Positions 19,978 through 28,170 of a stretch of DNA of 64,000 bases are shown in pieces (position 1 is the first letter of the stretch; every line of letters begins with the position of its first letter). Both the position numbers and the translations under genes were made by a program. The notes under the pieces were generated by a model. It was given only the letters and a program-made list of their open reading frames with translations. It searched no databases and had not been told where the DNA came from. This DNA comes from Halostella salina (GTDB lineage Archaea > Halobacteriota > Halobacteria > Halobacteriales > Natronoarchaeaceae), in the NCBI RefSeq assembly GCF_003675855.1, contig NZ_RCIH01000012.1, positions 21,395 to 85,394 of the forward strand. Direction: 5' to 3'.

Positions 19978-20267
19978 TACTCAACTCACTCTCGGCGACG
20001 GCCGCCGTGCTCGTCATCGGTCTGACCCTCTCGGTGCTGTTGCCGCTTGCGGTGGTCGTCGTGACCGTCCGCGGGTACCGACGCGGCGACGGGAGCAGGC
20101 GAGCGCTCCGACTCGCCGCCGGGATCGTCCTCGTCACCGCGGTGCCGACGCTGCTGCGGCTCGCGTTCGGGTCGGTCCTGCCCGGCGGGACCTGGTCTGC
20201 GCTCGTCATCCGGCTGACGGAACTCGTTGGCCTGCTGGTCGTCATCGGGGTGATGCACGGTGAGTGA
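19974..20267 (+). CDS. Small membrane protein
   Basis: The 97-aa protein has three predicted membrane segments (AAVLVIGLTLSVLLPLAVVVV, LAAGIVLVTAVPTLLRLAF and LTELVGLLVVIGVM) joined by a short basic loop (RGYRRGDGSRR). It resembles the next gene product in its loop (RGYRRGDGSRRA against RGYRRNDNRAV), so the two are probably paralogues that may form a heteromer. Function unknown. It overlaps the regulator gene by 4 bp and the next gene by 8 bp. Confidence 0.75.
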   Translation: MILNSLSATAAVLVIGLTLSVLLPLAVVVVTVRGYRRGDGSRRALRLAAGIVLVTAVPTLLRLAFGSVLPGGTWSALVIRLTELVGLLVVIGVMHGE

Positions 20268-20601
20268 GCATACGTCGACCTCCGCCGGAGCGGACTCCCT
20301 CGCCGAACTGGTTGGGCAACTGGGCGGGCCCGTCGAGTATGCGACGGTCGTTGTGACGGCCGCGGTACTGGTCCTGGGTGCGTACGTCGGCTATCAGGCC
20401 TACCGGGGGTACCGGCGCAACGACAACCGTGCGGTGCTCTTCCTCGGTGCGGGACTGTTCCTCGCGACCACCGGCCGCCAGCTCGCCTCGATCGGTGCCC
20501 TCCTGGCCGTCGGCGAGGTGCCGCTCGTTCTCCTCAGCGTCTTCTTCGGCGTCTCGATTGCCGGACTGGCCTCGGTCCTCTATGCCTTCCTAGGGGCGTG
20601 A
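20260..20601 (+). CDS. Small membrane protein, paralogue of the preceding one
   Basis: The 113-aa protein starts with GTG inside the end of the previous gene. It has three membrane segments: YATVVVTAAVLVLGAYVGY, AVLFLGAGLFLATTGRQLA and VLLSVFFGVSIAGLASVLYAF. A basic loop (YRGYRRNDN) sits between the first two. The conserved pattern with the upstream product supports a shared role in the membrane, which I cannot name. Confidence 0.75.
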   Translation: MSEHTSTSAGADSLAELVGQLGGPVEYATVVVTAAVLVLGAYVGYQAYRGYRRNDNRAVLFLGAGLFLATTGRQLASIGALLAVGEVPLVLLSVFFGVSIAGLASVLYAFLGA

Positions 20602-20818
20602 TTCCTTTCCCCAAAACAGAATCCTTTCTCCTGGCGGGCGGTGGCTCCTGTACAGTCACACCTGCCGAAGTGTGCGACGTGTCGTATACGTGCTCTCTAC
20701 TTACCGATCCCCCTTCATCAGAATTTATTATCCGACGAGGATTTTAATAGAGCCGTCTCGGTATACTTTCCAATAATTCAGACGTTGCAGCTGAGCTGAC
20801 TGACGGACACCAAGCCAG

Positions 20819-21721
20819 TTATTCAACGACAGCAGAACAGATTTCGAGTTCGTCGGTAACAGTAATTTTAGCGACGACGTCGTCATACGTGATGCTGATC
20901 GTGGCGGAGAACGGATCGTCGGAGCTGACCCAACCGATTACGTCAGGGAGCACCTGCTCTGTCGCTCGCATGCTACTTGCCTCACTGAGCGGAACATCGA
21001 GTTCGATCAGCGCCTTCGTCACCTGCGGTTCGAACTGTAGTGCACTGACGATATCGACAGTGATGAACCACGAGCATGTCTCACAGGTCAGCTCCGCAGT
21101 CGGTGTCGAGTCCTCATCAAGCCGCTCCCGCGGCACAGTGACGCTGGTAATGCCAGCACACGACGGGCATTGTCCCGTGCGAGCCAGTCCGACGTGGTGC
21201 ATCATTCGGTCGTAGAGTGCTTTGTAGATCCCCTCTCCTTCGCGGACAGCGAGCCCGTTTTTCGGAAATCGGTACGTAGCTCCCCAGAACAGGTCACAAG
21301 CGGGGCATTCGACGGTGAGAAACTCCTGTTCGTACTTCCCTCGGAGCCCGGACCCGCAGTTCGGACAGGACTCCTCAATATCGAAGTCGGTCGGTATCGA
21401 CTCTGTTGGTCGGTTCGCAATGACTGCCTCGTAGAGTGCGATAGCGCTCGCCGTAGGAACATACCCCTCCGCGATCTCTTCGATGTAGACACCGCGGAGC
21501 TTTTCCAGGTGGTAGTTGAACTTCCCGCTGTCTTCCATCTCTGTTGCTGCCATCAGTTCTGCGTACGAGAGCGTGCGCTGCTCCCGTACGTCCGACCGTG
21601 AATCCGGATCCACTGGCGAGTATCGCTCGAAAAAAGCGCGCAGAATGTCGAGTCTGATTTCGTGGCCGAGCAGCGCGAACGCCTCCTCCGACGCCACTCC
21701 CCCGTGATCACTGTTCGTCAT
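20819..21721 (-). CDS. ArsR-like regulator with zinc-ribbon sensor domains
   Basis: The 300-aa protein starts with a winged helix (ASEEAFALLGHEIRLDILRA then LSYAELMAATEMEDSGKFNYHLEKL), the ArsR-type layout with LG-EIR-IL. Two zinc-ribbon-like pairs follow: CPNCGS...CPACDLF at about residues 118-144 and CPSCAG...CETCSWF at about 186-222. The C-terminus is mixed alpha-beta and may bind a ligand. Many haloarchaea encode such regulators; their signals are mostly unknown. It is a single gene facing away from the M23-like protein at 21848. Confidence 0.82.
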   Translation of the reverse strand: MTNSDHGGVASEEAFALLGHEIRLDILRAFFERYSPVDPDSRSDVREQRTLSYAELMAATEMEDSGKFNYHLEKLRGVYIEEIAEGYVPTASAIALYEAVIANRPTESIPTDFDIEESCPNCGSGLRGKYEQEFLTVECPACDLFWGATYRFPKNGLAVREGEGIYKALYDRMMHHVGLARTGQCPSCAGITSVTVPRERLDEDSTPTAELTCETCSWFITVDIVSALQFEPQVTKALIELDVPLSEASSMRATEQVLPDVIGWVSSDDPFSATISITYDDVVAKITVTDELEICSAVVE

Positions 21722-21847
21722 ACAGACTCGTTGAACGGTGGGGTCATTGAGTGCTCCCCTCCGCGATGTGTGTGAGTTGTTCTTGTGAATTTGGGCTCAC
21801 AGAATACTTACACACCTGAATACTCATTTCTTACGCAGTACCTACGG

Positions 21848-23341
21848 ATGTCGAATCAAGCTACATCACCGTCTCTGGGATCGCGTCTCCGCAAGCGAAT
21901 CCAGTCTATCAGCCCGTTCTCCCTGACGCTGCTAGGGTTAATCGGGGTCCTTGGGAATTTATTCCCCGAGCTTGAGATACTCAAGTTGTTCCACCTGTTC
22001 TGGTTTTTCGCACTCTGGCCGTTCTTGTCGATGCTACTCAGCAGCACCAAGCACTCTCTCGGATTCAGCACTGACGACGAGGGGCCGCGAGACTGGCTCG
22101 AAATGGACTCCGGATGGCGAGGCCACTTCGCCTTTCTGATCGGTATCCCACTGTCGTTTTTGAATCCACTCCTGTTTCGACAGGACGCGATGCAACTGCT
22201 GGGGAGTCTCGTCGCTATCGGGAGACACCGGGGTTCGCTCCCCAATCCAGAAACGCACGACCAGGCCACGAGCTATCGACTGCCCGTTGAGGGGACGTGG
22301 ACAGTCGTGAACGGGAGTCCGATCAAAGAGTACTCACACTCGTGGTTTCCCGCGACCCAGCGCTACGCCTACGACTTCGTGATCACCGACGAGGAGGGAC
22401 GGAGCCGTCCAGCAGGCACGGATACGAGCATCGAGAACTACTACTGCTACGACCAACCGGTCCTCGCACCGGCCGACGGCGTCGTCGTCAATGTGCGTGA
22501 CGATGATCCGGAACTCGGGCGAGCCGGTGGATTTTCTCATCCGCTCAAACGGAGTGTGACCGGGAACGCCGTCACGATCCGCCACGCCGAAAACGAGTAC
22601 GGCAGTCTCATTCACCTCGTCCCGGGCAGCATCGAGGTCGAACCCGGAGATCGAGTGACGCGCGGCGAGCAGGTCGGCCGGTGTGGGCATTCGGGGAACT
22701 CCGCAGAGCCACATCTCCACTTCCAGCTCCAGGATCACCCGACGTTCGAGATCTCGGCGGGATTACCGATCCGGTTCGACGACGTTGACGTGGACACGCC
22801 GGGGGTAGATGTTGTTGAAGCGACTGGCTGGACGGAACCGGATGGGTCTGGCCGCTACATTCACGTCGGCCAGCGGGTGTCACATACTACTGACGGTGCG
22901 CCGCATCGATCCGAGGACACAGCTGGTCCGTCCGAGGTGACTGCTTCCTCGGGGCTCAGCCGCGTCCGGACGCTTGGCCGGGTCGCTACGGGTGTCTCCA
23001 TCGGCGGCTTCGTCACCGTGCTCGCGGGGTTTGTCGTGCCGTCGTTACAGACGATTGCACTCGCGCTCGCGGGACTGGCCGGTCTCGGACTCGTGTATCA
23101 GGTCGGGCGGGGGCTCGTGAACGGTGATCGAGTCTGTCTCAGGTCTCTCGGAACAGTTTGTGGTGTCGGCGTGGCGGCGGCGTTGACCGGTGGCTTTGCC
23201 GCCCTGGATATACTTCCGGCACTTGACTCATCTGGGATCGGAACGGGGATGTTCGTGACTGGGTTCCTGTTGTACATCGCTGTCTGGGAATACGGGCGGC
23301 AAGACCTGTTCCGACTGATTGGCGGGGTAACTGACAAATGA
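21848..23341 (+). CDS. Membrane protein with M23-type (LytM) peptidase domain
   Basis: From ATG 21848 (MSNQATSPSL) the product is 497 aa. N-terminal hydrophobic segments (SLTLLGLIGVLGNLF, LFHLFWFFALWPFLSMLL and HFAFLIGIPLSFLNPLLF) are followed by an M23 domain at about residues 155-315: LAPADGVVVNV, GNAVTIRHAENEYGSLIHL and the zinc motif CGHSGNSAEPHLHFQLQ. Several more membrane helices follow. The usual HxxxD zinc ligand is not seen; the equivalent region reads TQRYAYDFVI. Archaea lack murein, so a role in cell-surface remodelling or degrading other cell walls is only a guess. A GTG 21 codons upstream is possible but less likely. Confidence 0.8.
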   Translation: MSNQATSPSLGSRLRKRIQSISPFSLTLLGLIGVLGNLFPELEILKLFHLFWFFALWPFLSMLLSSTKHSLGFSTDDEGPRDWLEMDSGWRGHFAFLIGIPLSFLNPLLFRQDAMQLLGSLVAIGRHRGSLPNPETHDQATSYRLPVEGTWTVVNGSPIKEYSHSWFPATQRYAYDFVITDEEGRSRPAGTDTSIENYYCYDQPVLAPADGVVVNVRDDDPELGRAGGFSHPLKRSVTGNAVTIRHAENEYGSLIHLVPGSIEVEPGDRVTRGEQVGRCGHSGNSAEPHLHFQLQDHPTFEISAGLPIRFDDVDVDTPGVDVVEATGWTEPDGSGRYIHVGQRVSHTTDGAPHRSEDTAGPSEVTASSGLSRVRTLGRVATGVSIGGFVTVLAGFVVPSLQTIALALAGLAGLGLVYQVGRGLVNGDRVCLRSLGTVCGVGVAAALTGGFAALDILPALDSSGIGTGMFVTGFLLYIAVWEYGRQDLFRLIGGVTDK

Positions 23342-23504
23342 CCGCATCGCCAATACCGGGCTGTACGTCTACGCGACCGAACGCACTGCGCCGGAATTTT
23401 TCGATGACATGGACTTCAGTGCGCTTGGCAGTGACAACTCAGCGTCTACCCGCGGTTTGGAGACCGATTCGGCGGTCCGTGGAACGGGCGAATCTAGCGA
23501 CTGA
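23331..23504 (+). pseudogene. Small C-terminal-like coding remnant
   Basis: Directly after the M23 gene, one frame reads DRIANTGLYVYATERTAPEF then an acidic tail ending GTGESSD and TGA. Codon use and acidity look coding, but the frame has no ATG or GTG start; it runs back only to a TAA overlapping the M23 gene end. It may be the end of a lost gene. The overlapping ATG frame at 23338 is basic and Arg-rich and less believable. Confidence 0.35.
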
Positions 23505-23509
23505 TTCCG

Positions 23510-25183
23510 ATGAACTGCGGGCTTAGAGACACGATGATCCGACCAACTCACATACCCACGTATGTCCGGCAGGGAATGAAAATCGCGCGGGCGGAGTGGA
23601 TACGCCATCATCGTGAATTCGGAACTCCACTGACTGGTCGTCCGGTCATACTCGTCATCTTGGTCGGAATCGCCAGCGCTCTCGGGTGGCTCGGGTACTC
23701 ACTGGGACGCGACCTCATCGCCGGACAGCCGCTTCCAGAGGGCGTGGTAAGTCTCTTTGTCAGTGCTGCGTTCATCTGGATGGTTTGGCGAAGTTCGAAG
23801 TACACGCACATTCGGTTCGAGCGCCTGGACCCGAATTTCCTGTTGACGACTGTCCCCGTCAGAACCGCTGCTCTGGGTCTACTGGGGTTCGTCTACGCGC
23901 GACTGCTCACTACGCTTGTCGTGCCGACGCTCGGAATCGCAATCGGCACCGCAATCGGACTCCGGTCGCCAACGGTCGTACTCACGATCACTCTCGCAAG
24001 TGCGTGCATTGCTTTGCTCGCCGCTGTACTCGGAGCCACCAGTAGACTCGCCGCCCGACTCGTCGCGCTTCGACTCGTGCGAGCACGGTACTATCGAGAT
24101 CTCCTCATCGTGTTCGGCTGGATTCCGCTCATCTTCGCTGCGATGCTGCTGCAAGAGCTGTCATTCTCGCTTGCCCCGTTGGACGGACTCCTCGGTGCGT
24201 TACCGCTGGCATGGTTCGTGGACCTCGCGCTAATCGGCACTCCGAATGACACAGTCAGCTCACCTCGTTACACGCTACGTGTGGTTGCGTTCCTCGGTAC
24301 CACAGTCCCGATTTTCACGGCCGGGACGACGCTCCTCGCTCGCCAGGTCTGGGAACACGATTCTACCAGTTCGACAGGGATTCGCGGTTCACACTCACTT
24401 CTCAAAACAGGGGTGGTCGAGCGATTTGTCGGTGAACGCATCCCGCGAGCGATGTACACCGTCGCTCGGGAGCGATGGCTGATGGAACGCCGAGTTCCAC
24501 AGGGACTTCTGTCCACGGGCTATGCCCTCCTATTCATGGGCGTGGTTGGATTCCCGGTGGTCGCACTTGCCGGTGGTACAACCAGCCTGCTGGTGTTATT
24601 CGCAGTTACGCTCGGCCTCGTTACTGGCGTCGCGTTCAGTTCGGATCCAATCGGCACCGAATATCATGCCTTGCCGATGCTGTTCACGTCGGTCACGGGC
24701 CGGCAATTCGTTGGTGGGTCACTCCTCGCTGCGACCGTAGTCGGTATCCCGCTCATCGCCCTTATCATCGTTCCACTTGGCATCGTCGGTCCCGTTGGGT
24801 TTGGACAAACGTTCTTGATTGCCCTCCTCGGCGGTGCCGTCTGCACGTGTACCGCGGCGGTCGCCACTATGGTCGGACTGGGCGTCGAGCGGTTCAAATA
24901 CGCTCCAGTTCCGTTTTTCTTCACCGACGTACCGATTTACGCGGAACTGGGCGCGGCCGCATTCCTTCGTCACGGACTGATTCTTACCATCGGGGTGTTC
25001 GTCAGTATACCAGCCTTCCTGGGAACCGCTCCGCCGATCTACGAGGCCATCGCAGCCCAGGGGGTGCCGACCGCCGTCGTCCAAATCGGTGCGCTTCTCC
25101 TCACACTGTTGCTTGCCGCTATCCTCACGAGAACCGCATTCAGGGCTGCAGTACACCGGTTCCGAGACTATCAACTCGGGTGA
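23510..25183 (+). CDS. ABC-2 type transporter permease
   Basis: The 557-aa protein is a multi-span membrane protein with about a dozen hydrophobic segments (for example VILVILVGIASALGWLGYSL and LILTIGVFVSIPAFLGTA). Together with the ATPase gene starting 10 bp downstream it forms an ABC exporter or membrane-remodelling system. A cytoplasmic helix with MYTVARERWLMERR in the middle is typical of haloarchaeal ABC-2 permeases. ATG 23510 (MNCGLRD) or the later ATG 23534 (MIRPTH) could be the start. The substrate is unknown. Confidence 0.8.
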   Translation: MNCGLRDTMIRPTHIPTYVRQGMKIARAEWIRHHREFGTPLTGRPVILVILVGIASALGWLGYSLGRDLIAGQPLPEGVVSLFVSAAFIWMVWRSSKYTHIRFERLDPNFLLTTVPVRTAALGLLGFVYARLLTTLVVPTLGIAIGTAIGLRSPTVVLTITLASACIALLAAVLGATSRLAARLVALRLVRARYYRDLLIVFGWIPLIFAAMLLQELSFSLAPLDGLLGALPLAWFVDLALIGTPNDTVSSPRYTLRVVAFLGTTVPIFTAGTTLLARQVWEHDSTSSTGIRGSHSLLKTGVVERFVGERIPRAMYTVARERWLMERRVPQGLLSTGYALLFMGVVGFPVVALAGGTTSLLVLFAVTLGLVTGVAFSSDPIGTEYHALPMLFTSVTGRQFVGGSLLAATVVGIPLIALIIVPLGIVGPVGFGQTFLIALLGGAVCTCTAAVATMVGLGVERFKYAPVPFFFTDVPIYAELGAAAFLRHGLILTIGVFVSIPAFLGTAPPIYEAIAAQGVPTAVVQIGALLLTLLLAAILTRTAFRAAVHRFRDYQLG

Positions 25184-25193
25184 CCTCCAGACG

Positions 25194-26021
25194 ATGACCA
25201 ACAGAACAAACGACATGGCGAGTGCGGATGACCGAGACCCTCGCACCGGAATGGATACGCAACCAGCAATCAGCACGGACGATCTGACGAAGACGTACAG
25301 CGACACGACAGCCGTCGATAGCCTCAATCTCACGGTCGAACGGGGAGCAGTGTACGGGTTTCTCGGTCCGAACGGGGCAGGAAAAACGACGACGATCCGA
25401 ATGCTGACGGCATTGCTGCCATCGACCAGTGGCTCCGGACGCGTCGCGGGGACATCAATCACTAACCGCGAGGCGCTCATCGAACACATCGGCTACCTGC
25501 CCGAGTCACCACCGATCCACGGGGAGTTCACCGCCCGCGAGCAACTCGAATACCACGGCGGACTACGCAATATGACTCCAGCCGCCATCGGCGACCGGAT
25601 CGAAACACTCCTCGCCCGATTCGAGTTGACCGACGCTGCCGACCAGCGAATCGCCACGTACTCGAAAGGGATGCGACAGAAGACCGGGCTAATCCAGGCG
25701 ATTATGCACGAACCGGAGGTAGTCTTTCTCGACGAACCGACGTCCGGGCTTGATCCGCGTGCCGCCCGAACAGTACGGGAGACGATTACGAACCTCGCTG
25801 CCGAGGACACCACCGTGTTCCTATCCACGCACATTCTCCCCGTCGTCGAGGACATTGCGACCAACGTCGGCATCCTCTACGATGGCGACCTCGTCGCGGA
25901 GGGGCACCCCAGAGAGCTCACAAGTCGCAAAGCAATCGATGAAGAACAAACGCTCGAAGACGTGTTCCTCGAAGTCACAACCGAAGACGAATACCGAACG
26001 GATGAATCCGCCTTGGACTGA
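25194..26021 (+). CDS. ABC transporter ATP-binding protein
   Basis: The 275-aa ATPase starts at ATG 25194 (MTNRTNDMAS). Motifs: Walker A GPNGAGKTTT (about residues 60-69), Q-loop region IGYLPESPPIHGE, signature YSKGMRQKTGL (a variant of LSGGQ), Walker B VVFLDEPTSGLDP (about 178-190) and the switch His in FLSTHILPVVED. It powers the permease encoded just upstream. The TGA stop abuts the end of an IS605 element, so the downstream gene order was altered by insertion and the last residues may be affected. Confidence 0.93.
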   Translation: MTNRTNDMASADDRDPRTGMDTQPAISTDDLTKTYSDTTAVDSLNLTVERGAVYGFLGPNGAGKTTTIRMLTALLPSTSGSGRVAGTSITNREALIEHIGYLPESPPIHGEFTAREQLEYHGGLRNMTPAAIGDRIETLLARFELTDAADQRIATYSKGMRQKTGLIQAIMHEPEVVFLDEPTSGLDPRAARTVRETITNLAAEDTTVFLSTHILPVVEDIATNVGILYDGDLVAEGHPRELTSRKAIDEEQTLEDVFLEVTTEDEYRTDESALD

Positions 26022-26034
26022 CATCCTCCCACGG

Positions 26035-27189
26035 CTAAAGCCGTGGGGTTCCCCCACTGGGGGTTGAACCCACGGATATGGAGGGGTTCGCAGGTTCGTC
26101 GTCACGTTGGACGATGACCTGCGTTTCGGGCCGTGCCAGTACGGCCCCCGCCTCGGACAGCGGTTTCGAGAACTTGCCCAAGGCTCGTTTGCCAATATTC
26201 AGCGCGCCATTCTTGTCCGCGTTATCGTCCAGTCCACACTCAGGACACTCGAAGCGTCCCTGCGTCTCACGGACACCCTCGCAGGCACAGCGGTTGCACG
26301 TTTTCGACGTGTCGTATTCCTCGACCAACTGCACGTCGATGCCCGCATCGTGGGCCTTGTACTCGATGTAGTTGAGCAGGCGGGCAAACGGCATCTTGTG
26401 GGTCTTGTCGTTGACGTACCGCCCCTTGTCGTTGTTTTTGCGAATCCCACCGAGGTCGCCCACAACGATGACCGCGTTCCGTTCTTCGGCGTCCTCCACG
26501 ATTTGGCGAGCAATCTTGTGGAGGCGGTCGTCCACCTTCCGCGCTTCCGCGTCACCGATACGCTCGACCACCTGCTGTCCCTGTCGGGATTTGGATTTGC
26601 CGATGGACTTCCGCAGTTGCTTGTAGTGTTCGCGGATACGGCGCACTTCCTCGCCATAGAACGTGGTCTTGCGGTCGGAGAGGAACGCACAAGTAGCGAC
26701 CCACCGTGCGCCCATGTCGATAGCCAGTACGTCGTCGTACTCGTCTTGGACGGCCACAGACCGCTTGACGACGAGATGGATGTACCAGTCACCGTCACGG
26801 CGCACTAGTTCGCTGTCCCGAATATCGCCCTTGCGGACGAGTTGTTCGTCCTTATGCGGGACGTGGGCAGGACACCATATCGAGTTCCCCTGTCCACATT
26901 CAGGGTCGTAGACGGGGACGTTCACCCACCACGACGAGAGAACTGTGTCCTCGTCATGGGCCACGTCGAACACGTCGTTGCGAAGGATGACAGGTTGTTC
27001 GGTGTCGGGGTTCGGGTCTTTCTGTTGTTGGACTTTCGACGCCTGTTGTTTGGTCGCGGAGTAGAGGTTGGCGTCTCCGCCGTGAACCTCGGTCTGGAAC
27101 GCCTCGTACTCACGGGTGAGCAGGTCGGCTTTCCTGTTGGTCAGCGAGTGGAGTTTGACCCGCACCGTGGTTGAGACGTTCCGTTGCAT
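26035..27189 (-). CDS. tnpB: TnpB-like RNA-guided nuclease, RuvC-II variant
   Basis: The 384-aa protein is TnpB. RuvC-I Asp is in VLAIDMGARWVATC (about residue 176) and the zinc ribbon CNRCACEG...CPECGLD is at about 298-320. The final Asp is in DDNADKNGALNIGKRA. At RuvC-II, where most TnpBs have Glu (E-D-L), this protein reads VIVVGDLGGIRKN, with Gly in place of Glu. Related haloarchaeal proteins may use a shifted acidic residue; otherwise the nuclease would be dead. Its stop lies inside the right-end hairpin. It starts 2 bp after tnpA. Confidence 0.9.
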   Translation of the reverse strand: MQRNVSTTVRVKLHSLTNRKADLLTREYEAFQTEVHGGDANLYSATKQQASKVQQQKDPNPDTEQPVILRNDVFDVAHDEDTVLSSWWVNVPVYDPECGQGNSIWCPAHVPHKDEQLVRKGDIRDSELVRRDGDWYIHLVVKRSVAVQDEYDDVLAIDMGARWVATCAFLSDRKTTFYGEEVRRIREHYKQLRKSIGKSKSRQGQQVVERIGDAEARKVDDRLHKIARQIVEDAEERNAVIVVGDLGGIRKNNDKGRYVNDKTHKMPFARLLNYIEYKAHDAGIDVQLVEEYDTSKTCNRCACEGVRETQGRFECPECGLDDNADKNGALNIGKRALGKFSKPLSEAGAVLARPETQVIVQRDDEPANPSISVGSTPSGGTPRL

Positions 27190-27191
27190 GA

Positions 27192-27581
27192 CTACTCACC
27201 TGCTTGGGCGTCGATGTACTCCTCGATAACCTCGCTGGATACGTCGTCTGCACTGGAAACGAAGTACGAGCGCGTCCACAGCGACGGCAAGCCGAAGTCG
27301 AACTCGTCGCGGAGGTGGCGCGAGGAGTAGCCCTTGACCTGTTGCATGATCTTGTTCGGGGCGAGTGTCGGGTCGCCCGTGATGAACAAGTGGACGTGGT
27401 CGGGGCGAATCGCCAACTCCAGTATCTTTAGCCCGAGTTCGTCGGCTTTCTCCTCGATGAGTTCTTCGAGCCGGTCGCGTACCTCGCCCTCAAGCACCGA
27501 TTTGCGGTACTTCGGACACCAGATGAAGTGGTACTGGAGTTTGTGGACGGTGGTACGCTCCCTGTCGAACCCACGAGGCAT
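27192..27581 (-). CDS. tnpA: TnpA Y1 transposase, IS200/IS605 family
   Basis: The product is a Y1 HUH single-strand transposase of about 129 aa. The HUH motif is in RPDHVHLFI (near residue 62) and the catalytic Tyr in SEVIEEYIDAQ near the C-terminus. LQYHFIWCPKYRKSVL is the typical N-terminal strand. I placed the start at ATG 27581 (MPRGFDRERT); an upstream GTG at 27605 would add 8 residues. It cuts and joins the hairpin-marked ends of this element and possibly of the tnpB-only copy at 16951. Confidence 0.92.
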   Translation of the reverse strand: MPRGFDRERTTVHKLQYHFIWCPKYRKSVLEGEVRDRLEELIEEKADELGLKILELAIRPDHVHLFITGDPTLAPNKIMQQVKGYSSRHLRDEFDFGLPSLWTRSYFVSSADDVSSEVIEEYIDAQAGE

Positions 27582-27718
27582 CGTCAGTATATAGAAATCA
27601 CTCACCTAAAGATGTTATGCAAACATCCAACCCCAACCATGGCTATGAGCGTGGAGAGATTCCCAGTTGTCGGCTTCATCCCACCCCTGAAGGGGTGGGC
27701 TTTCGCCTCGCTACCGCT

Positions 27719-28170
27719 GTAATTATATTCAGCAACCTCCTTCTGACAGATACTGGGCAAATCACGTCTTGGACTCCCGCAGCACACTTCTATACTGACC
27801 GATTCACCCGGTCCAGCGTGGGAACTTTTTTAGAATCCTGTCTCACGTCAGTCGTTTTGATCGGCCTCTCAGACTGTGGTTGACGAGGTCCAGACTGCGC
27901 TTGAGGGAGAGCCGCCGATGCTCTGAGAGGTTCAGCACGACGGCTTGGCCCTCGACGCGGAAGCTAACGTACTCGACTGTGTCTCGGTGGGACTATGTGG
28001 GCGGTGCGACTGGGACCGATTCCGAACTGGCTGCAGCTACATTCCCGTTCATTCGTTGCTCCTGGGGGGTTCGGTGACCTCCACACCCCTCTCAGGGGTT
28101 AAACAAACAGGACGCCGTAGCGTTCGGCAACGTATTTGGTAGTTGCAACGTATTGACCACATAATTCAGA
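27719..28170. other. Gene-poor region with a coding remnant
   Basis: No intact gene. On the plus strand, frames around 27860-28080 read VVDEVQTALEGEPPML, a stop, then VQHDGLALDAEANVLDCVSV and GLCGRCDWDRF, which look like parts of a broken coding region with Cys residues. The end contains CACCCCTCTCAGGGGT, a small inverted repeat. The start of 28171 follows without an obvious ribosome site. Confidence 0.35.

Larger units (their letters stand above)
26022..27718 (-). mobile_element. Complete IS200/IS605-type element (tnpA + tnpB)
   Basis: The element holds tnpA and tnpB in the same direction. Its left end (on the minus strand) begins after TTAC and carries GCGAGGCGAAA, a CCCACCCC...GGGGTGGG hairpin and GATGAAGCCGACAACTGGGA, shared with the element at 16951. 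The right end has hairpin CCCACGGCTAAAGCCGTGGG (26028-26047) and ends in TCA next to the ABC gene stop. As in its family there is no target duplication or inverted terminal repeat. It could supply transposase to the tnpA-less relative 9 kb away. Confidence 0.88.

Noticed and set aside
23338..23526. ATG-started 62-codon frame after the M23 gene
   Set aside because: Basic, Arg-rich and unlike haloarchaeal proteins; the overlapping acidic frame looks more coding.
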